From contig NZ_JALBGD010000014.1 in assembly GCF_023507705.1 (NCBI RefSeq), positions 21,325 through 85,324 of the forward strand: DNA of 64,000 bases, given 5' to 3'. This document shows, one piece after another, positions 25,567 through 33,971 of the stretch. The notes below the pieces were generated by a model. It was not told the DNA's origin. It searched no databases and worked only from the letters and a program-made list of their open reading frames with translations. The stretch is from Stappia sp. WLB 29. Its GTDB lineage: Bacteria; Pseudomonadota; Alphaproteobacteria; Rhizobiales; Stappiaceae. The position numbers were made by a program, and so were the translations under genes. The stretch's first letter is position 1, and each line of letters opens with the position of its first letter.

Positions 25567-26586
25567 CTAGCTCCCCTGCGTGACGAAGATTTGGAGCGCG
25601 ACAGCGCCCGCATAGATGGCAAGCAGCGCTGCGCTTTCCGTTCCGATGCGGATAGGCCCGGAGCGCTCGCGCAAAATGAGCCCCGCCAGGAGGACCGCCG
25701 TCATCATGGCGGCGATGACCACCCAGAAGAAATCCGAAGGGCCGGCCGCGTGATAGAGCGAACCGTCCCGATACGAAATGTCCGCGGCCGTCAGGAACAG
25801 GGTGTCGAACGTGTTCCCTCCGATGATCCCGCCGATGGCCAGCTGCAACGACCCGCGCCGGACGGCGACCAGCGTGGTCACGAGTTCCGGCATCGAGGTG
25901 ATCGTCGCCGTCGCCAACGCTCCGACCAGCGAGGCCGAGAGCCCGAACCTGTCCACCAGCACTGAGGCGCTCGAGGCGATGGCCCAGCCGGCAATCCCCA
26001 TGACCACCATCAACCCGGCGAAGCTCGCGATGAGCGCGGCAGTGGAGCGTTCGCCTTCACCGCCGCCTTCCGCCTCCGGCCGATCTTCCCGGGTATCGGA
26101 GGTCGCAACGGGGCGCCACATGGGCTCTGCGCGAATGGAGCGGCTGGCGACCAGCGACGCGATATAAATGACCGGTATCGCCAGGGAGACCGGATGGACC
26201 GACCATAAGGTGAACTCCGGCAGGGTCACCGCGAGGAACGGCAGCATCAGCAAGCCGAACAGCACCACCGCCTGAAACACGTTCACCAGTTCGGCGCCGG
26301 CGTGTTCGAGATTGGCCCGCCGGTATGTCAGGTCGGCAATGGCCAGGAACGCCGTCTGGGCGGCGATACCACCGATGCTGTTGGAGAACGCCAGCGAAGC
26401 CTGCCCCTCCAGTGCCGCCGTAATCGAGACGATGGTGCCGCTGAGCGAGGTGGACGCCCCCAGAAGCACCGCCCCGGCAATCGCTTCTCCCAGGCCCGTG
26501 CGATCGGCAAGCGTGTCGGCCAGCCTGGTGAGACGGGTGCCGCTGATGAACACCGCAAGGCCCGCCGCGATGAAGACAAGAAGCAC
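25567..26586 (-). CDS. Na/Ca exchanger-like (CaCA) cation transporter
   Basis: A 339-residue protein of the CaCA exchanger family with about ten membrane segments arranged as two alpha-repeats. Repeat two is normal (ATATITSMPELVTTLVAVRRGSLQLAIGGIIGGNTFD), but repeat one reads LLGASTSLSGTIVSITAALEG, in which the conserved acidic residue of the usual SLPE is Ser-Gly. Ion transport is therefore doubtful or altered. Between the repeats is a cytoplasmic loop with EDRPEAEGGGEGERS. GTG 26586 is taken as start, although the best ribosome site (AAGGAG, about 26622-26627) lies 36 bases further upstream (see findings). Confidence 0.82.
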   Translation of the reverse strand: MLLVFIAAGLAVFISGTRLTRLADTLADRTGLGEAIAGAVLLGASTSLSGTIVSITAALEGQASLAFSNSIGGIAAQTAFLAIADLTYRRANLEHAGAELVNVFQAVVLFGLLMLPFLAVTLPEFTLWSVHPVSLAIPVIYIASLVASRSIRAEPMWRPVATSDTREDRPEAEGGGEGERSTAALIASFAGLMVVMGIAGWAIASSASVLVDRFGLSASLVGALATATITSMPELVTTLVAVRRGSLQLAIGGIIGGNTFDTLFLTAADISYRDGSLYHAAGPSDFFWVVIAAMMTAVLLAGLILRERSGPIRIGTESAALLAIYAGAVALQIFVTQGS

Positions 26587-26668
26587 AGTGGTCGTGGAGG
26601 CGCTGACTAGGATGGCAAAATCTCCTTTTTTCTGGTCGGTTACGACCGGGCTCGGCTCGAAGGGGCGT

Positions 26669-27973
26669 CTAGGCCAGAGCCTTGACGGCCTCGATCGCCG
26701 TGTCGACCTCCGACTCCATATTCCGGATAGATGGCGTCAGGCGGATATGCGCCTGGGCATACGGCGCGACCGATGCGACGATCCCGCGCTCCCTGAGTGC
26801 CGCCACCGCCGCGCCGGCCGAGCGACCGTCGATGTCGAACGAGACGATGCCCGCCGAGAGATCCGGATCCATCGGGGTGATCACCGCGACCCCGTCGATG
26901 GCGGCAAGCCCGCGCTTGAGACGGGTTGCAAGCCCGTGCGTTCGCTCTTGAACCGCCGCCTTGCCGATTTGAGCGTGAAGCTCGAAAGCCTCCTTCACCG
27001 CCCACAGATGCTCGAAGGCCTTAAAGCCTCCAGGTGTCATGCGGCGCCCGTTGTTCCGGCCTCTCGGCGCGTTTCGCCTCCTGACCCAGGCATTGAAAGT
27101 CGGATCGTCGGTGAAACTGGGCACCGTCGGTGCCAATGCGTCCAGCGCCTTGCCGCTGAAAACCGCGATGCCGGTGCCGCGCGGACCGAAGAGCCACTTG
27201 TGGCATCCGGCCATCAGCATGTCGCACCCGAGGTCGGCGAAGGAGACGTCTTCGATGCCGAAGCCATGGACACCGTCGACGCCCAGTAGAATATGGTCCT
27301 GCGGGTCGCGGCCCGCATTGTGGTCGCGAAGTCCCCTGGCGATGGCACGAATGGGCATCTTGAGCCCGGTGCTGGAATGGACCCAGGTCAGCGCCACCAG
27401 ACGCGTTTTGGGGCCGACTCCATTCAGGACGGCGGCGGCGATGGCCTCGGCCGTAGCATCGGAGGCCCGCTCGTAGAGCGGTATCGAGCGCAGGCGAGCA
27501 CCGGATTCCAGCGCCTTGAGGCGCAGCGCCTCATGGGTGACGAAATAGTCCTCGTCGGTGGTGAGCATCTCCTGATCCGCGCGAATCTGGAGCCCGCCAT
27601 AGGCCAGTCCCACAGCCATCGTCGTGCTGTCGGCGAACGCCACATGCGAGGAATGGATGTCGAGATAGGTGCCCGCAGCACGCCGGCTCGCCTCGGTGAG
27701 TTCCTCCATATGGGCTTCGAGATAGGCGACCGTGTCGCGGTCCAGTCCTGCACGATGGCGCGCGATCGCTTGCGCCACGGGACGGGGATGCGACGACAGC
27801 AGCATCGCGCTCATGTGGACCTTGTCGCGGGTCAGCTCGAAGAGATCGCGGACCGCCTCCCAGTCTTCCAGCGACGACGGGCTAAGCGTTTCCGCCTCCG
27901 AAATCCTCGAGATGCCAAGCGCAGCCGGAAACGCCGCCATGAGGTGAAGCAGATGACGGCGCGAAAACGCCAT
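26669..27973 (-). CDS. Tat-exported class V aminotransferase (isopenicillin N epimerase-like)
   Basis: A 434-residue PLP-dependent fold-type I enzyme of the class V aminotransferase/cysteine desulfurase group. The PLP lysine lies in MAGCHKWLFGPRGTG (about 250-264), and the PLP-phosphate and aspartate segments (DGVHGFG, HSSTGLK) are present. The N-terminus MAFSRRHLLHLMAAFPAALG carries an SRRxxL twin-arginine motif and hydrophobic core, so the folded enzyme is probably exported. ATG 27973 has GGAGG upstream. It is followed by the CaCA carrier gene after 82 bases. The substrate is unknown; other class V enzymes remove sulfur or epimerise beta-lactam precursors. Confidence 0.85.
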   Translation of the reverse strand: MAFSRRHLLHLMAAFPAALGISRISEAETLSPSSLEDWEAVRDLFELTRDKVHMSAMLLSSHPRPVAQAIARHRAGLDRDTVAYLEAHMEELTEASRRAAGTYLDIHSSHVAFADSTTMAVGLAYGGLQIRADQEMLTTDEDYFVTHEALRLKALESGARLRSIPLYERASDATAEAIAAAVLNGVGPKTRLVALTWVHSSTGLKMPIRAIARGLRDHNAGRDPQDHILLGVDGVHGFGIEDVSFADLGCDMLMAGCHKWLFGPRGTGIAVFSGKALDALAPTVPSFTDDPTFNAWVRRRNAPRGRNNGRRMTPGGFKAFEHLWAVKEAFELHAQIGKAAVQERTHGLATRLKRGLAAIDGVAVITPMDPDLSAGIVSFDIDGRSAGAAVAALRERGIVASVAPYAQAHIRLTPSIRNMESEVDTAIEAVKALA

Positions 27974-28103
27974 GGGGAGGCCTCCGTGTCTGTCTTGAGA
28001 TTCAACGCAAGACGTAGCACATGGTTGCCTGAGCGAGGGACCATGTCGGCAGCTCAGTTCCAGGTTGAGCATTGGTCGGCGCTTTGCTAGCAGAGAGGCC
28101 AGT

Positions 28104-28395
28104 GCGGACGTGGTGGAATTGGTAGACACAAGGGACTTGGGGCAAACTTGAGTGCGCCGGCGGAAACGCGGGACGTAGAACTGCTCAAATTCGGGGAACC
28201 CTGTCACATGGCGATCCCGAGCCAAGCCCGAGAAATCGGGAAGGTGTAGAGACTAGACGGGCAGCACCTAAGGCTTTCGCTACGGTGAAGGTATAGTCCA
28301 GACCACAAACGCCGAAAGGCGGCGGCGAAAGCCGTAGCTGGTACGAAAATCCCTCAGCCTCGGCTATGCGGGTTCGAGTCCCGCCGTCCGTACCA
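28104..28395 (+). tRNA. tRNA-Leu(UAA), split by a group I intron
   Basis: Exon 1 is 28104-28138 and exon 2 is 28346-28395; joined they give an 85-nt class II tRNA with CCA encoded. The acceptor stem is GCGGACG/CGTCCGT, the anticodon stem is AGGGA/TCCCT with loop CTTAAAA (anticodon UAA), the long variable arm is GCCTCGGC, and the T arm is GCGGG/CCCGC around TTCGAGT. The intron falls between U34 and A35 of the anticodon. If no other tRNA-Leu(UAA) exists, splicing is essential for reading UUA (and UUG by wobble). Confidence 0.96.
28139..28345 (+). ncRNA. Group I intron (subgroup IC3-like), 207 nt
   Basis: A self-splicing-type RNA. The last exon base is U and the last intron base is G (28345), as required. 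P1 forms from ACUU (28135-28138) with the internal guide GAGU (28150-28153), giving the U-G pair at the 5' splice site, and extends with GGG/CUU. P7 is GACUA (28251-28255) with UAGUC (28294-28298), and P8 is CACC (28265-28268) with GGUG (28284-28287). Stretches such as CCGAGCCAAGC, AAGGUGUAGAGACUAGACGG and CACCUAAGGC match, as I remember it, the Azoarcus tRNA-Ile intron. There is no open reading frame, so no homing endonuclease. Confidence 0.93.
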
Positions 28396-28645
28396 GACAG
28401 ACCGGCGCCCCTACGGCCGGTCGCGCCTGCTGTGCCGGCCCTGCGTCCAGCGCCACTCGCCCTTGCGGCGAAAGCGGATTGCGCCCCACGCCCTCGCGTT
28501 TTAAGGCTATTGGAAATCCCGGCGGAGCCAGTCCCGCCCGACCCTTGCGCCCCGCATGCCTCCCGCATCGCGCGGCGACCGCAGACACTGCGGCGCGGGG
28601 GGGCGGCAGTCCCGCGACACGAACAGCCCGGACGAGCATCTCGCA

Positions 28646-29479
28646 ATGGTCACCTATATCGACGCCACCACGGCCCCTCTCAAGAATACCGGCCAGATCC
28701 GCCTCTACGGGCCGGAGGACTTCGCCGGCATGCACAAGGCGGGACAGCTGACGGCGCGCTGCCTCGATGCGCTGGTGGAAAAGATCGTGCCCGGCGTCAC
28801 CACTCAGGAGATCGACGATTTCGTCTACCGCTTCGGTGTGGAAAACGGCGCCCTGCCGGCGACGCTGAACTACCGCGGCTACACCAAGTCGACCTGCACC
28901 TCGATCAACCATGTCGTCTGCCACGGCATCCCGAACGACAAGCCGCTCAAGGAAGGCGACATCGTCAATATCGACGTGACCTACATCCTCGAAGGCTGGC
29001 ACGGCGATTCCAGCCGCATGTATGCGGTCGGCAAGCTGAAGCGCGCCGCCGAGCGGCTGGTGGAGGTTACTTACGAATCGCTGCTGCGCGGCATCGAGAT
29101 GGCCCGGCCCGGCAAGACCACCGGCGACATCGGCCACGCGATCCAGAGCTTCGTGGAAGCAGAGCGCTGCTCGGTGGTGCGCGACTTCTGCGGCCACGGC
29201 GTCGGCCGTCTGTTCCACGACATGCCGAACATCCTGCATTACGGCCGTCCGGGCGAAGGCATCGAGCTGAAGCCGGGGATGATCTTTACCATCGAACCGA
29301 TGGTCAATCTCGGCCGGCCGCATGTGAAGGTGCTCGGCGACGGCTGGACCGCCGTCACTCGCGACCGCTCGCTGTCGGCCCAGTTCGAGCACTCGGTCGG
29401 CATCACCGCGACGGGGTGCGAGATCTTCACCCTGTCGCCCGCCGGCCTCGACAATCCGCTGACCTTCGGTCGCGCCTGA
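28646..29479 (+). CDS. map: Methionine aminopeptidase, type I
   Basis: Removes the initiator methionine from new proteins. The 277-residue enzyme has all five metal ligands in the usual contexts: two aspartates in VNIDVTYIL and WHGDSSRM, His in [11 protein letters not shown], Glu in FTIEPM and Glu in QFEHSVGI. The substrate-binding His-containing segment [10 protein letters not shown] is also present. ATG 28646 ([11 protein letters not shown]) is chosen because the upstream in-frame sequence is compositionally odd and arginine-rich. radC follows 25 bases downstream. Confidence 0.96.
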   Translation: MVTYIDATTAPLKNTGQIRLYGPEDFAGMHKAGQLTARCLDALVEKIVPGVTTQEIDDFVYRFGVENGALPATLNYRGYTKSTCTSINHVVCHGIPNDKPLKEGDIVNIDVTYILEGWHGDSSRMYAVGKLKRAAERLVEVTYESLLRGIEMARPGKTTGDIGHAIQSFVEAERCSVVRDFCGHGVGRLFHDMPNILHYGRPGEGIELKPGMIFTIEPMVNLGRPHVKVLGDGWTAVTRDRSLSAQFEHSVGITATGCEIFTLSPAGLDNPLTFGRA

Positions 29480-29504
29480 CGACGGCACCACGGGAGGGGG
29501 CGGC

Positions 29505-30215
29505 ATGAACGGCACCGACGACGGCTTCTCCGACGCTGGCGTCGCTCCGCATTTCCATGGGCACCGCGACCGGCTGCGCCAGCGCTTCCGTGAAGGCGGC
29601 CACGCCGCGCTGCAGGATTACGAATTGCTCGAGCTGCTGCTGTTCTCGCCGATCCGCCGCGCCGACACCAAGCCCGTGGCCAAGGCGCTCATCGACCGCT
29701 TCGGCTCCTTCGCCGAGGTGCTGGCCGCCCCGCCGGCCCGCCTCAAGGAAGTGCGCGGCGTCGGTGACCGGGTGGTCGATGAGCTAAAGCTCGCCCATGC
29801 GGTGGCCGAGCGCTTCCTGCGCGGTCAGGTGCGCGAGCGCACCGTCCTGTCGTCCTGGTCGCAGGTCATCGACTATGTGCGCACCGCCATGGCCTTCTCC
29901 GACCGCGAGGAGTTCCGCATCCTCTTCCTCGACAAGAAGAACGCGCTGATCGCCGACGAGGTGCAGCAGCGCGGCACGGTCGATCACACACCGGTCTATC
30001 CGCGCGAGGTGATGAAGCGGGCGCTGGAGCTTTCCGCCAGCGCGCTGATCCTGGTGCACAACCACCCGTCCGGCGACCCGACCCCCTCGCGCGCCGACAT
30101 CGAGATGACCAAGCAGATCGCCGCCATCGCCGGCACGCTCGGCATCGTCCTGCACGACCACATCATCGTCGGGCGCGACGGCCATGCGAGTTTCCGCGGC
30201 CTGCAGCTGATCTGA
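29505..30215 (+). CDS. radC: RadC-family JAMM-domain protein
   Basis: A 236-residue RadC-family protein. The N-terminal helix-hairpin-helix part ([13 protein letters not shown], then [10 protein letters not shown]) precedes an MPN/JAMM domain with the metal motif [14 protein letters not shown] (residues 182-195). It is annotated as a DNA repair protein, but its role in repair is disputed in E. coli. GGGAGGGGG precedes ATG 29505. It lies 25 bases after map and probably shares its transcript. A phasin gene follows. Confidence 0.94.
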   Translation: MNGTDDGFSDAGVAPHFHGHRDRLRQRFREGGHAALQDYELLELLLFSPIRRADTKPVAKALIDRFGSFAEVLAAPPARLKEVRGVGDRVVDELKLAHAVAERFLRGQVRERTVLSSWSQVIDYVRTAMAFSDREEFRILFLDKKNALIADEVQQRGTVDHTPVYPREVMKRALELSASALILVHNHPSGDPTPSRADIEMTKQIAAIAGTLGIVLHDHIIVGRDGHASFRGLQLI

Positions 30216-30383
30216 AGCCCCATAGCGCCTCTCAAACGGCTGCCCGGCAGCGACACCCCGTCGCAGCCGTGCTTGACGTTTATCAACGTTCTGCCACACG
30301 CCGGCGCTAGGATTGGCCTTGCGGTCGTGGACGGCCGCAACACCCCTGTCCCGCAAGGGACCCATAACGGGAGGTCCGCATCG

Positions 30384-30782
30384 ATGGCAAATACTCGCAA
30401 GACCGTTTCCGGGGACGGCGTCAACGCCTCCCTTACGCCGTTCGAAATGGCCTATTGCAACCCGCTGGTTCTGATCGGGCGTATGCAATCCGAGGCGCTG
30501 CGCGCGACGCTGGACCGACAGGTCGAGATGGTCGACTTCCTGCGCCTGCGGGTGGAAAAGGACGTTCGTCTCGCCGAGCGCCTGCTGCAGGCGCGCCAGC
30601 CCGTCGACGTTGTTGCGGCCTGCACCGAGTTCTGCAGCGATGCGCTCGAGGATTATACCCGCGAGGGCTACCGCGCTGCCAATCTTGTGCCCGAGGTCGC
30701 GGCAGAGACGGCCGAACAGGTCGCCCGTGACGCGGAAGAGATCTCCGACGAGTTGAAGGCGGCCTCTCTCGTCGTCGCCTGA
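30384..30782 (+). CDS. Phasin family protein
   Basis: A 132-residue helical protein of the phasin type that coats polyhydroxyalkanoate granules. The region LIGRMQSEALRATLDRQVEMVDFLRLRVEKDVRLAERLLQ is the amphipathic, heptad-rich core, followed by CSDALEDYTREGYRAANL. ATG 30384 has GGGAGG eleven bases upstream. It is one of several phasins expected in this kind of genome. It lies head to head with nothing and is convergent with ackA. Confidence 0.8.
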   Translation: MANTRKTVSGDGVNASLTPFEMAYCNPLVLIGRMQSEALRATLDRQVEMVDFLRLRVEKDVRLAERLLQARQPVDVVAACTEFCSDALEDYTREGYRAANLVPEVAAETAEQVARDAEEISDELKAASLVVA

Positions 30783-30796
30783 CGGCACCGCATGCC

Positions 30797-31987
30797 TCAC
30801 GAAGCCGGCAGATCGCGGACATGCTCCGCGATCATCGCCTCTTCGTCGGTGGGTATCACCCGCACCTCGACGACGCTGTCCGCCGCCGAAATGACCTGTG
30901 CTCCCGCCGCATTTGCCGCCGGATCCAGCCGCACGCCCAGCCAGCCGAGCCGGGCGCAAATGCGCTCGCGGATCTCGGGCGCATTCTCGCCGATGCCCGC
31001 GGTAAAGACGAACCCGTCCAGCCCGCCGAGCACACTGGCCAGCGCACCTGTCTCGCGCACGATGCGATGCACGAAGACCTCGACCGCCTCGGCCGCCGCC
31101 GGCTCCGCACGTTCCAGCAGTACCCGCATGTCGTTGGAAATGCCGGACAGCCCCAGCAGTCCTGCGCGCGTGTAGAGCAGCCGCTCCGTCTCGTCGATGG
31201 ACAGCCCTTCCCAGCGCATCAGATGCAGCAGGGCGCCGGGATCGAGCGCGCCGCAGCGCGTGCCCATCACCAGCCCGTCCAGCGCCGTGAAGCCCATGGT
31301 CGTGTCGAGGCTTTCGCCGCCCCTCAAACCGCACATGCTGGCGCCGTTGCCCAGATGCGCCGCGATCACCCGCCCGCCATGCACCTGCGGCGAGACGACC
31401 GCCAGCCGCCGGGACACATATTCGTAGGAGAGGCCATGAAAGCCGTAGCGGCGGATACCGCGCCGCTCGAACTCGCGCGGCAGGGCGAAGCGCGTCGCCA
31501 CCGCCGGCATCGTGCGATGAAAAGCCGTGTCGAAGCACACGACCTGCCGGATGCCGGGTCGCGTGCGGGCGATCTCGCGGATCGGTGCGAGATTGTGCGG
31601 TACGTGCAGCGGCGCCAGTTCCGCCAGGCTGCCGAGCAGGTCCAGGAGCTCCGGCGTCACCTCCTCGGGTGTCCTGTGGCCCGCCCCGCCATGCACCACA
31701 CGGTGGCCGATGCCGGCAAGATGCCGCCCGTGGAGTTCGCCGTCGAGCCGGGCGAGAAGATGCTCGAGCGAGGCCTCGAAACCGGACTGTGCCCAGGCCT
31801 CATCGGCCAGCAACTCACCGTCCGCGCCCTTCACCCGGAAGCGCTGGCCGGCCCCGTCCTCACGCAGTTCGCCGCGCCGCCACGCCCGCAGGGCGCCGTC
31901 CGTCGCAACGTCGAAGATCGCGAACTTGATGCTCGATGAGCCCGCATTGAGCGTCAGGATCGCGCCCGTCTCGCCTGCCCCGCTCAC
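30797..31987 (-). CDS. ackA: Acetate kinase
   Basis: Interconverts acetate plus ATP and acetyl phosphate plus ADP. The 396-residue enzyme has the ASKHA-fold motifs: ILTLNAGSSSIKFAIFD (N-terminal phosphate loop), HRVVHGGAGHRTPEEVTPELL, VCFDTAFH, HLGNGASMCGLRGG and FTAGIGENAPEIRERIC. GTG 31987 overlaps the stop codon of the upstream phosphotransacetylase gene (GTGA), so translation is coupled. The two enzymes run acetyl-CoA to acetate with ATP gain, or in reverse for acetate use. Confidence 0.95.
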   Translation of the reverse strand: MSGAGETGAILTLNAGSSSIKFAIFDVATDGALRAWRRGELREDGAGQRFRVKGADGELLADEAWAQSGFEASLEHLLARLDGELHGRHLAGIGHRVVHGGAGHRTPEEVTPELLDLLGSLAELAPLHVPHNLAPIREIARTRPGIRQVVCFDTAFHRTMPAVATRFALPREFERRGIRRYGFHGLSYEYVSRRLAVVSPQVHGGRVIAAHLGNGASMCGLRGGESLDTTMGFTALDGLVMGTRCGALDPGALLHLMRWEGLSIDETERLLYTRAGLLGLSGISNDMRVLLERAEPAAAEAVEVFVHRIVRETGALASVLGGLDGFVFTAGIGENAPEIRERICARLGWLGVRLDPAANAAGAQVISAADSVVEVRVIPTDEEAMIAEHVRDLPAS

Positions 31988-33381
31988 GCCGTGCCCTCCC
32001 CGCCGGAGGCCGCGGCGAGACGGACGCGCGCGAGTTTCGCGGCGACCGCGCAGGAGGCGAGCCGGGTGCGCTCCGCATCCGCGCGGCTGGTCAGGATGAT
32101 CGGCACCCGCGCGCCCAGCACCACGCCGGCGGCATCCGCGCCGGCAAGGAAGGTCAGTTGCTTGGCGAGGATGTTGCCGGCCTCCAGATCCGGCACCACG
32201 AGAATGTCCGCCTCCCCCGCGACCGGCGAGACGATGCCCTTTTCCCTGGCGGCCCATGGATCGACCGCATTGTCGAAGGCCAGCGGCCCGTCGACGAGCC
32301 CGCCGGTGATCTGGCCCCGGTCCGCCATCTTGCACAGGGCGGCGGCGTCCAGCGTCGAGGCGAGCTTCGGATTGATCGTCTCCACCGCAGAGAGGATCGC
32401 CACCTTCGGCAGGGCGAGACCCATCGCATGCGCCAGATCGATGGCGTTCTGGATGATGTCGCGCTTGATCGCGAGATCGGGCGCGATGTTGACCGCCGCA
32501 TCGGTCACCAGCAGCGGCCGGGGGTAGCCCGGCACGTCCATCAGGTAGACATGCGACAGCCGCCGCTCGGTCCGCAGTCCCTTCGCCCGGTCGAGCACGG
32601 CACGCAGCAGCTCGTCCGTGTGCAGCGAGCCCTTCATCAGCAGCGAGGCCTCGCCCCGTCGCACCAACGCCACCGCCTCCTCGGCCGCCGCGTGACTGTG
32701 CGGCGTCTCGACCAGGCGGAATCGGTCGAGGGCAACGCCCGCCTCCGCTGCCGCCCGCTCGATCTTGCCGCGCGGCCCCACCAGGATCGGGACGACGATG
32801 CCGGCCTGCGCGGCCTCCGCGGCCGCGGCGATCGCCGGTGCGCTGCAAGGATGGGCGACGGCTGCGACAGGAGGCTTGGAGGACGCTGCCTCCGCCATCA
32901 GCGCGCGGAACCTCTCGTGCCGGCTCATGCGGATATCGGGCAGCTCGGCCCTCGGCCGGCGGATCTTCTCGTCCGGCGCGCGCACGCGGATGGTACCGGA
33001 AGCCACCTCCCTGCCCGCCTCCGTGCGACAGTCGCAGGACAGGGTCAGCTCCCGTGTCTCGGTTTCCCGTCTGGTGACGGTGAGCGTCAGCACAAGGGCA
33101 TCGCCGGCGGATACTGTGCCGCGAAAGGCAAGCTCCTGCCCCAGCATCACCACGCCGGGTCCCGGCAGCTCGGTCGCAACCAGCAGCGACACCAGTCCGG
33201 TCACCACCGAGCCGGCGCCGGCGCCTTCTCCGGCGCTGCCGCCGCCCGAGATCACCGCCAGCAGGTCGATATCCTGCTGGGCAAGCGTCCGGCGCAACAC
33301 TGCGCTGTCGCCGGCCGCGATCTCGTCGAAGGTCCGGTTCTCCACCATGTTCTGGCCGGTGGCGCCCGTGCGAATGTCCAT
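31984..33381 (-). CDS. Phosphate acetyl/butyryltransferase with degenerate MaoC-like domain
   Basis: A 465-residue fusion. Residues 10-135 are a MaoC-like hotdog domain; residues 145-460 are a phosphate acetyl/butyryltransferase (VYLMDVPGYPRPLLVTDAAVNIAPDL, VPDLEAGNILAKQLTF). In related fusions the hotdog domain carries an NPAHxD hydratase motif followed by a histidine. Here the equivalent stretch is SGGGSAGEGAGAGSVVTG and both catalytic residues are gone, together with about 20 residues. The hydratase part is probably inactive. The enzyme makes acyl phosphate from acyl-CoA for ackA, which follows with a 4-base overlap. ATG 33381 is taken as the start. Confidence 0.88.
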   Translation of the reverse strand: MDIRTGATGQNMVENRTFDEIAAGDSAVLRRTLAQQDIDLLAVISGGGSAGEGAGAGSVVTGLVSLLVATELPGPGVVMLGQELAFRGTVSAGDALVLTLTVTRRETETRELTLSCDCRTEAGREVASGTIRVRAPDEKIRRPRAELPDIRMSRHERFRALMAEAASSKPPVAAVAHPCSAPAIAAAAEAAQAGIVVPILVGPRGKIERAAAEAGVALDRFRLVETPHSHAAAEEAVALVRRGEASLLMKGSLHTDELLRAVLDRAKGLRTERRLSHVYLMDVPGYPRPLLVTDAAVNIAPDLAIKRDIIQNAIDLAHAMGLALPKVAILSAVETINPKLASTLDAAALCKMADRGQITGGLVDGPLAFDNAVDPWAAREKGIVSPVAGEADILVVPDLEAGNILAKQLTFLAGADAAGVVLGARVPIILTSRADAERTRLASCAVAAKLARVRLAAASGGEGTA

Positions 33382-33569
33382 GAAAGATCGGTTCCGGCTT
33401 GTCGTTGGGTGTCAGTCGGTCGCGCGGGAGCATGCATGCCCCCCGCCCCGGCATGCAATCCGTCAATATCCGGACCCCTCGGCCGCCCATCGCCGCACTG
33501 CGCGCAAACCGCTGCGGCAATCCGCCGGCCTTTTTGCAGCGTAGCACAAGCTGAACGTGAGGAGCCGCC

Positions 33570-33692
33570 ATGAACCGCCTGTTTGCACGTCTTGCCTGCG
33601 CATTGCTCGCCCTTGGCGATGGCACGGACAGCAGCTCCGGCGCCTACCAGCTTTCCCTCTCGCTCGACATCGGCGGAGAGGACAAGTCATGA
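33570..33692 (+). CDS. Candidate 40-residue small protein upstream of DUF2256
   Basis: ATG 33570 follows GAGGAG by 7 bases and runs 40 codons to a TGA that overlaps the ATG of the next gene (ATGA at 33689-33692). The protein begins [18 protein letters not shown], weakly hydrophobic, and ends in an acidic DIGGEDKS. I do not recognise it. The ribosome site and the coupled stop/start favour a real translated leader or small protein; nothing else supports it. Confidence 0.45.
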   Translation: MNRLFARLACALLALGDGTDSSSGAYQLSLSLDIGGEDKS

Positions 33693-33856
33693 AGATGCGC
33701 AGACGCCAGGACCTGCCGCAAAAGGTCTGCGCGACCTGTGGTCGGCCCTTCGCCTGGCGGCGCAAATGGCGCCTGAACTGGGAGGAGGTCCGCCACTGCT
33801 CGCAGCGCTGCCGGGAGAACCGTCTCCGGTCCGGCCCGAGCGGAAAGTCACGCTAA
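33689..33856 (+). CDS. DUF2256 family zinc-ribbon-like protein
   Basis: A 55-residue basic protein beginning [25 protein letters not shown], with Cys-x-x-Cys (14 and 17) and a second pair in RHCSQRC (37 and 41), which together would bind zinc. This fits DUF2256, a small family often next to photolyase-like genes in other bacteria; no such gene is here. Its ATG overlaps the stop of a 40-codon reading frame that has a good ribosome site, so translation may be coupled. A GGDEF/EAL gene follows after 115 bases. Confidence 0.8.
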   Translation: MKMRRRQDLPQKVCATCGRPFAWRRKWRLNWEEVRHCSQRCRENRLRSGPSGKSR

Positions 33857-33971
33857 ACCATTGCGGATGATGAGGTTTCGCAAACAGGTATTTACGCGGA
33901 TTAACCAAGCATTGATGGTCATTTGTTAACAGCCGCCATGCCACCTTCGCCTCGTTGTTAAGGGGCTCGCA

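Noticed and set aside
28185..28646. A 153-codon minus-strand frame across the tRNA and its intron
   Set aside because: The tRNA and intron on the plus strand explain this DNA; the frame has no protein features.
33901..33915. TTAA-N7-TTGA upstream of the GGDEF/EAL gene as a CtrA box
   Set aside because: One mismatch in the second half; too weak to call beside three perfect boxes, though still possible.
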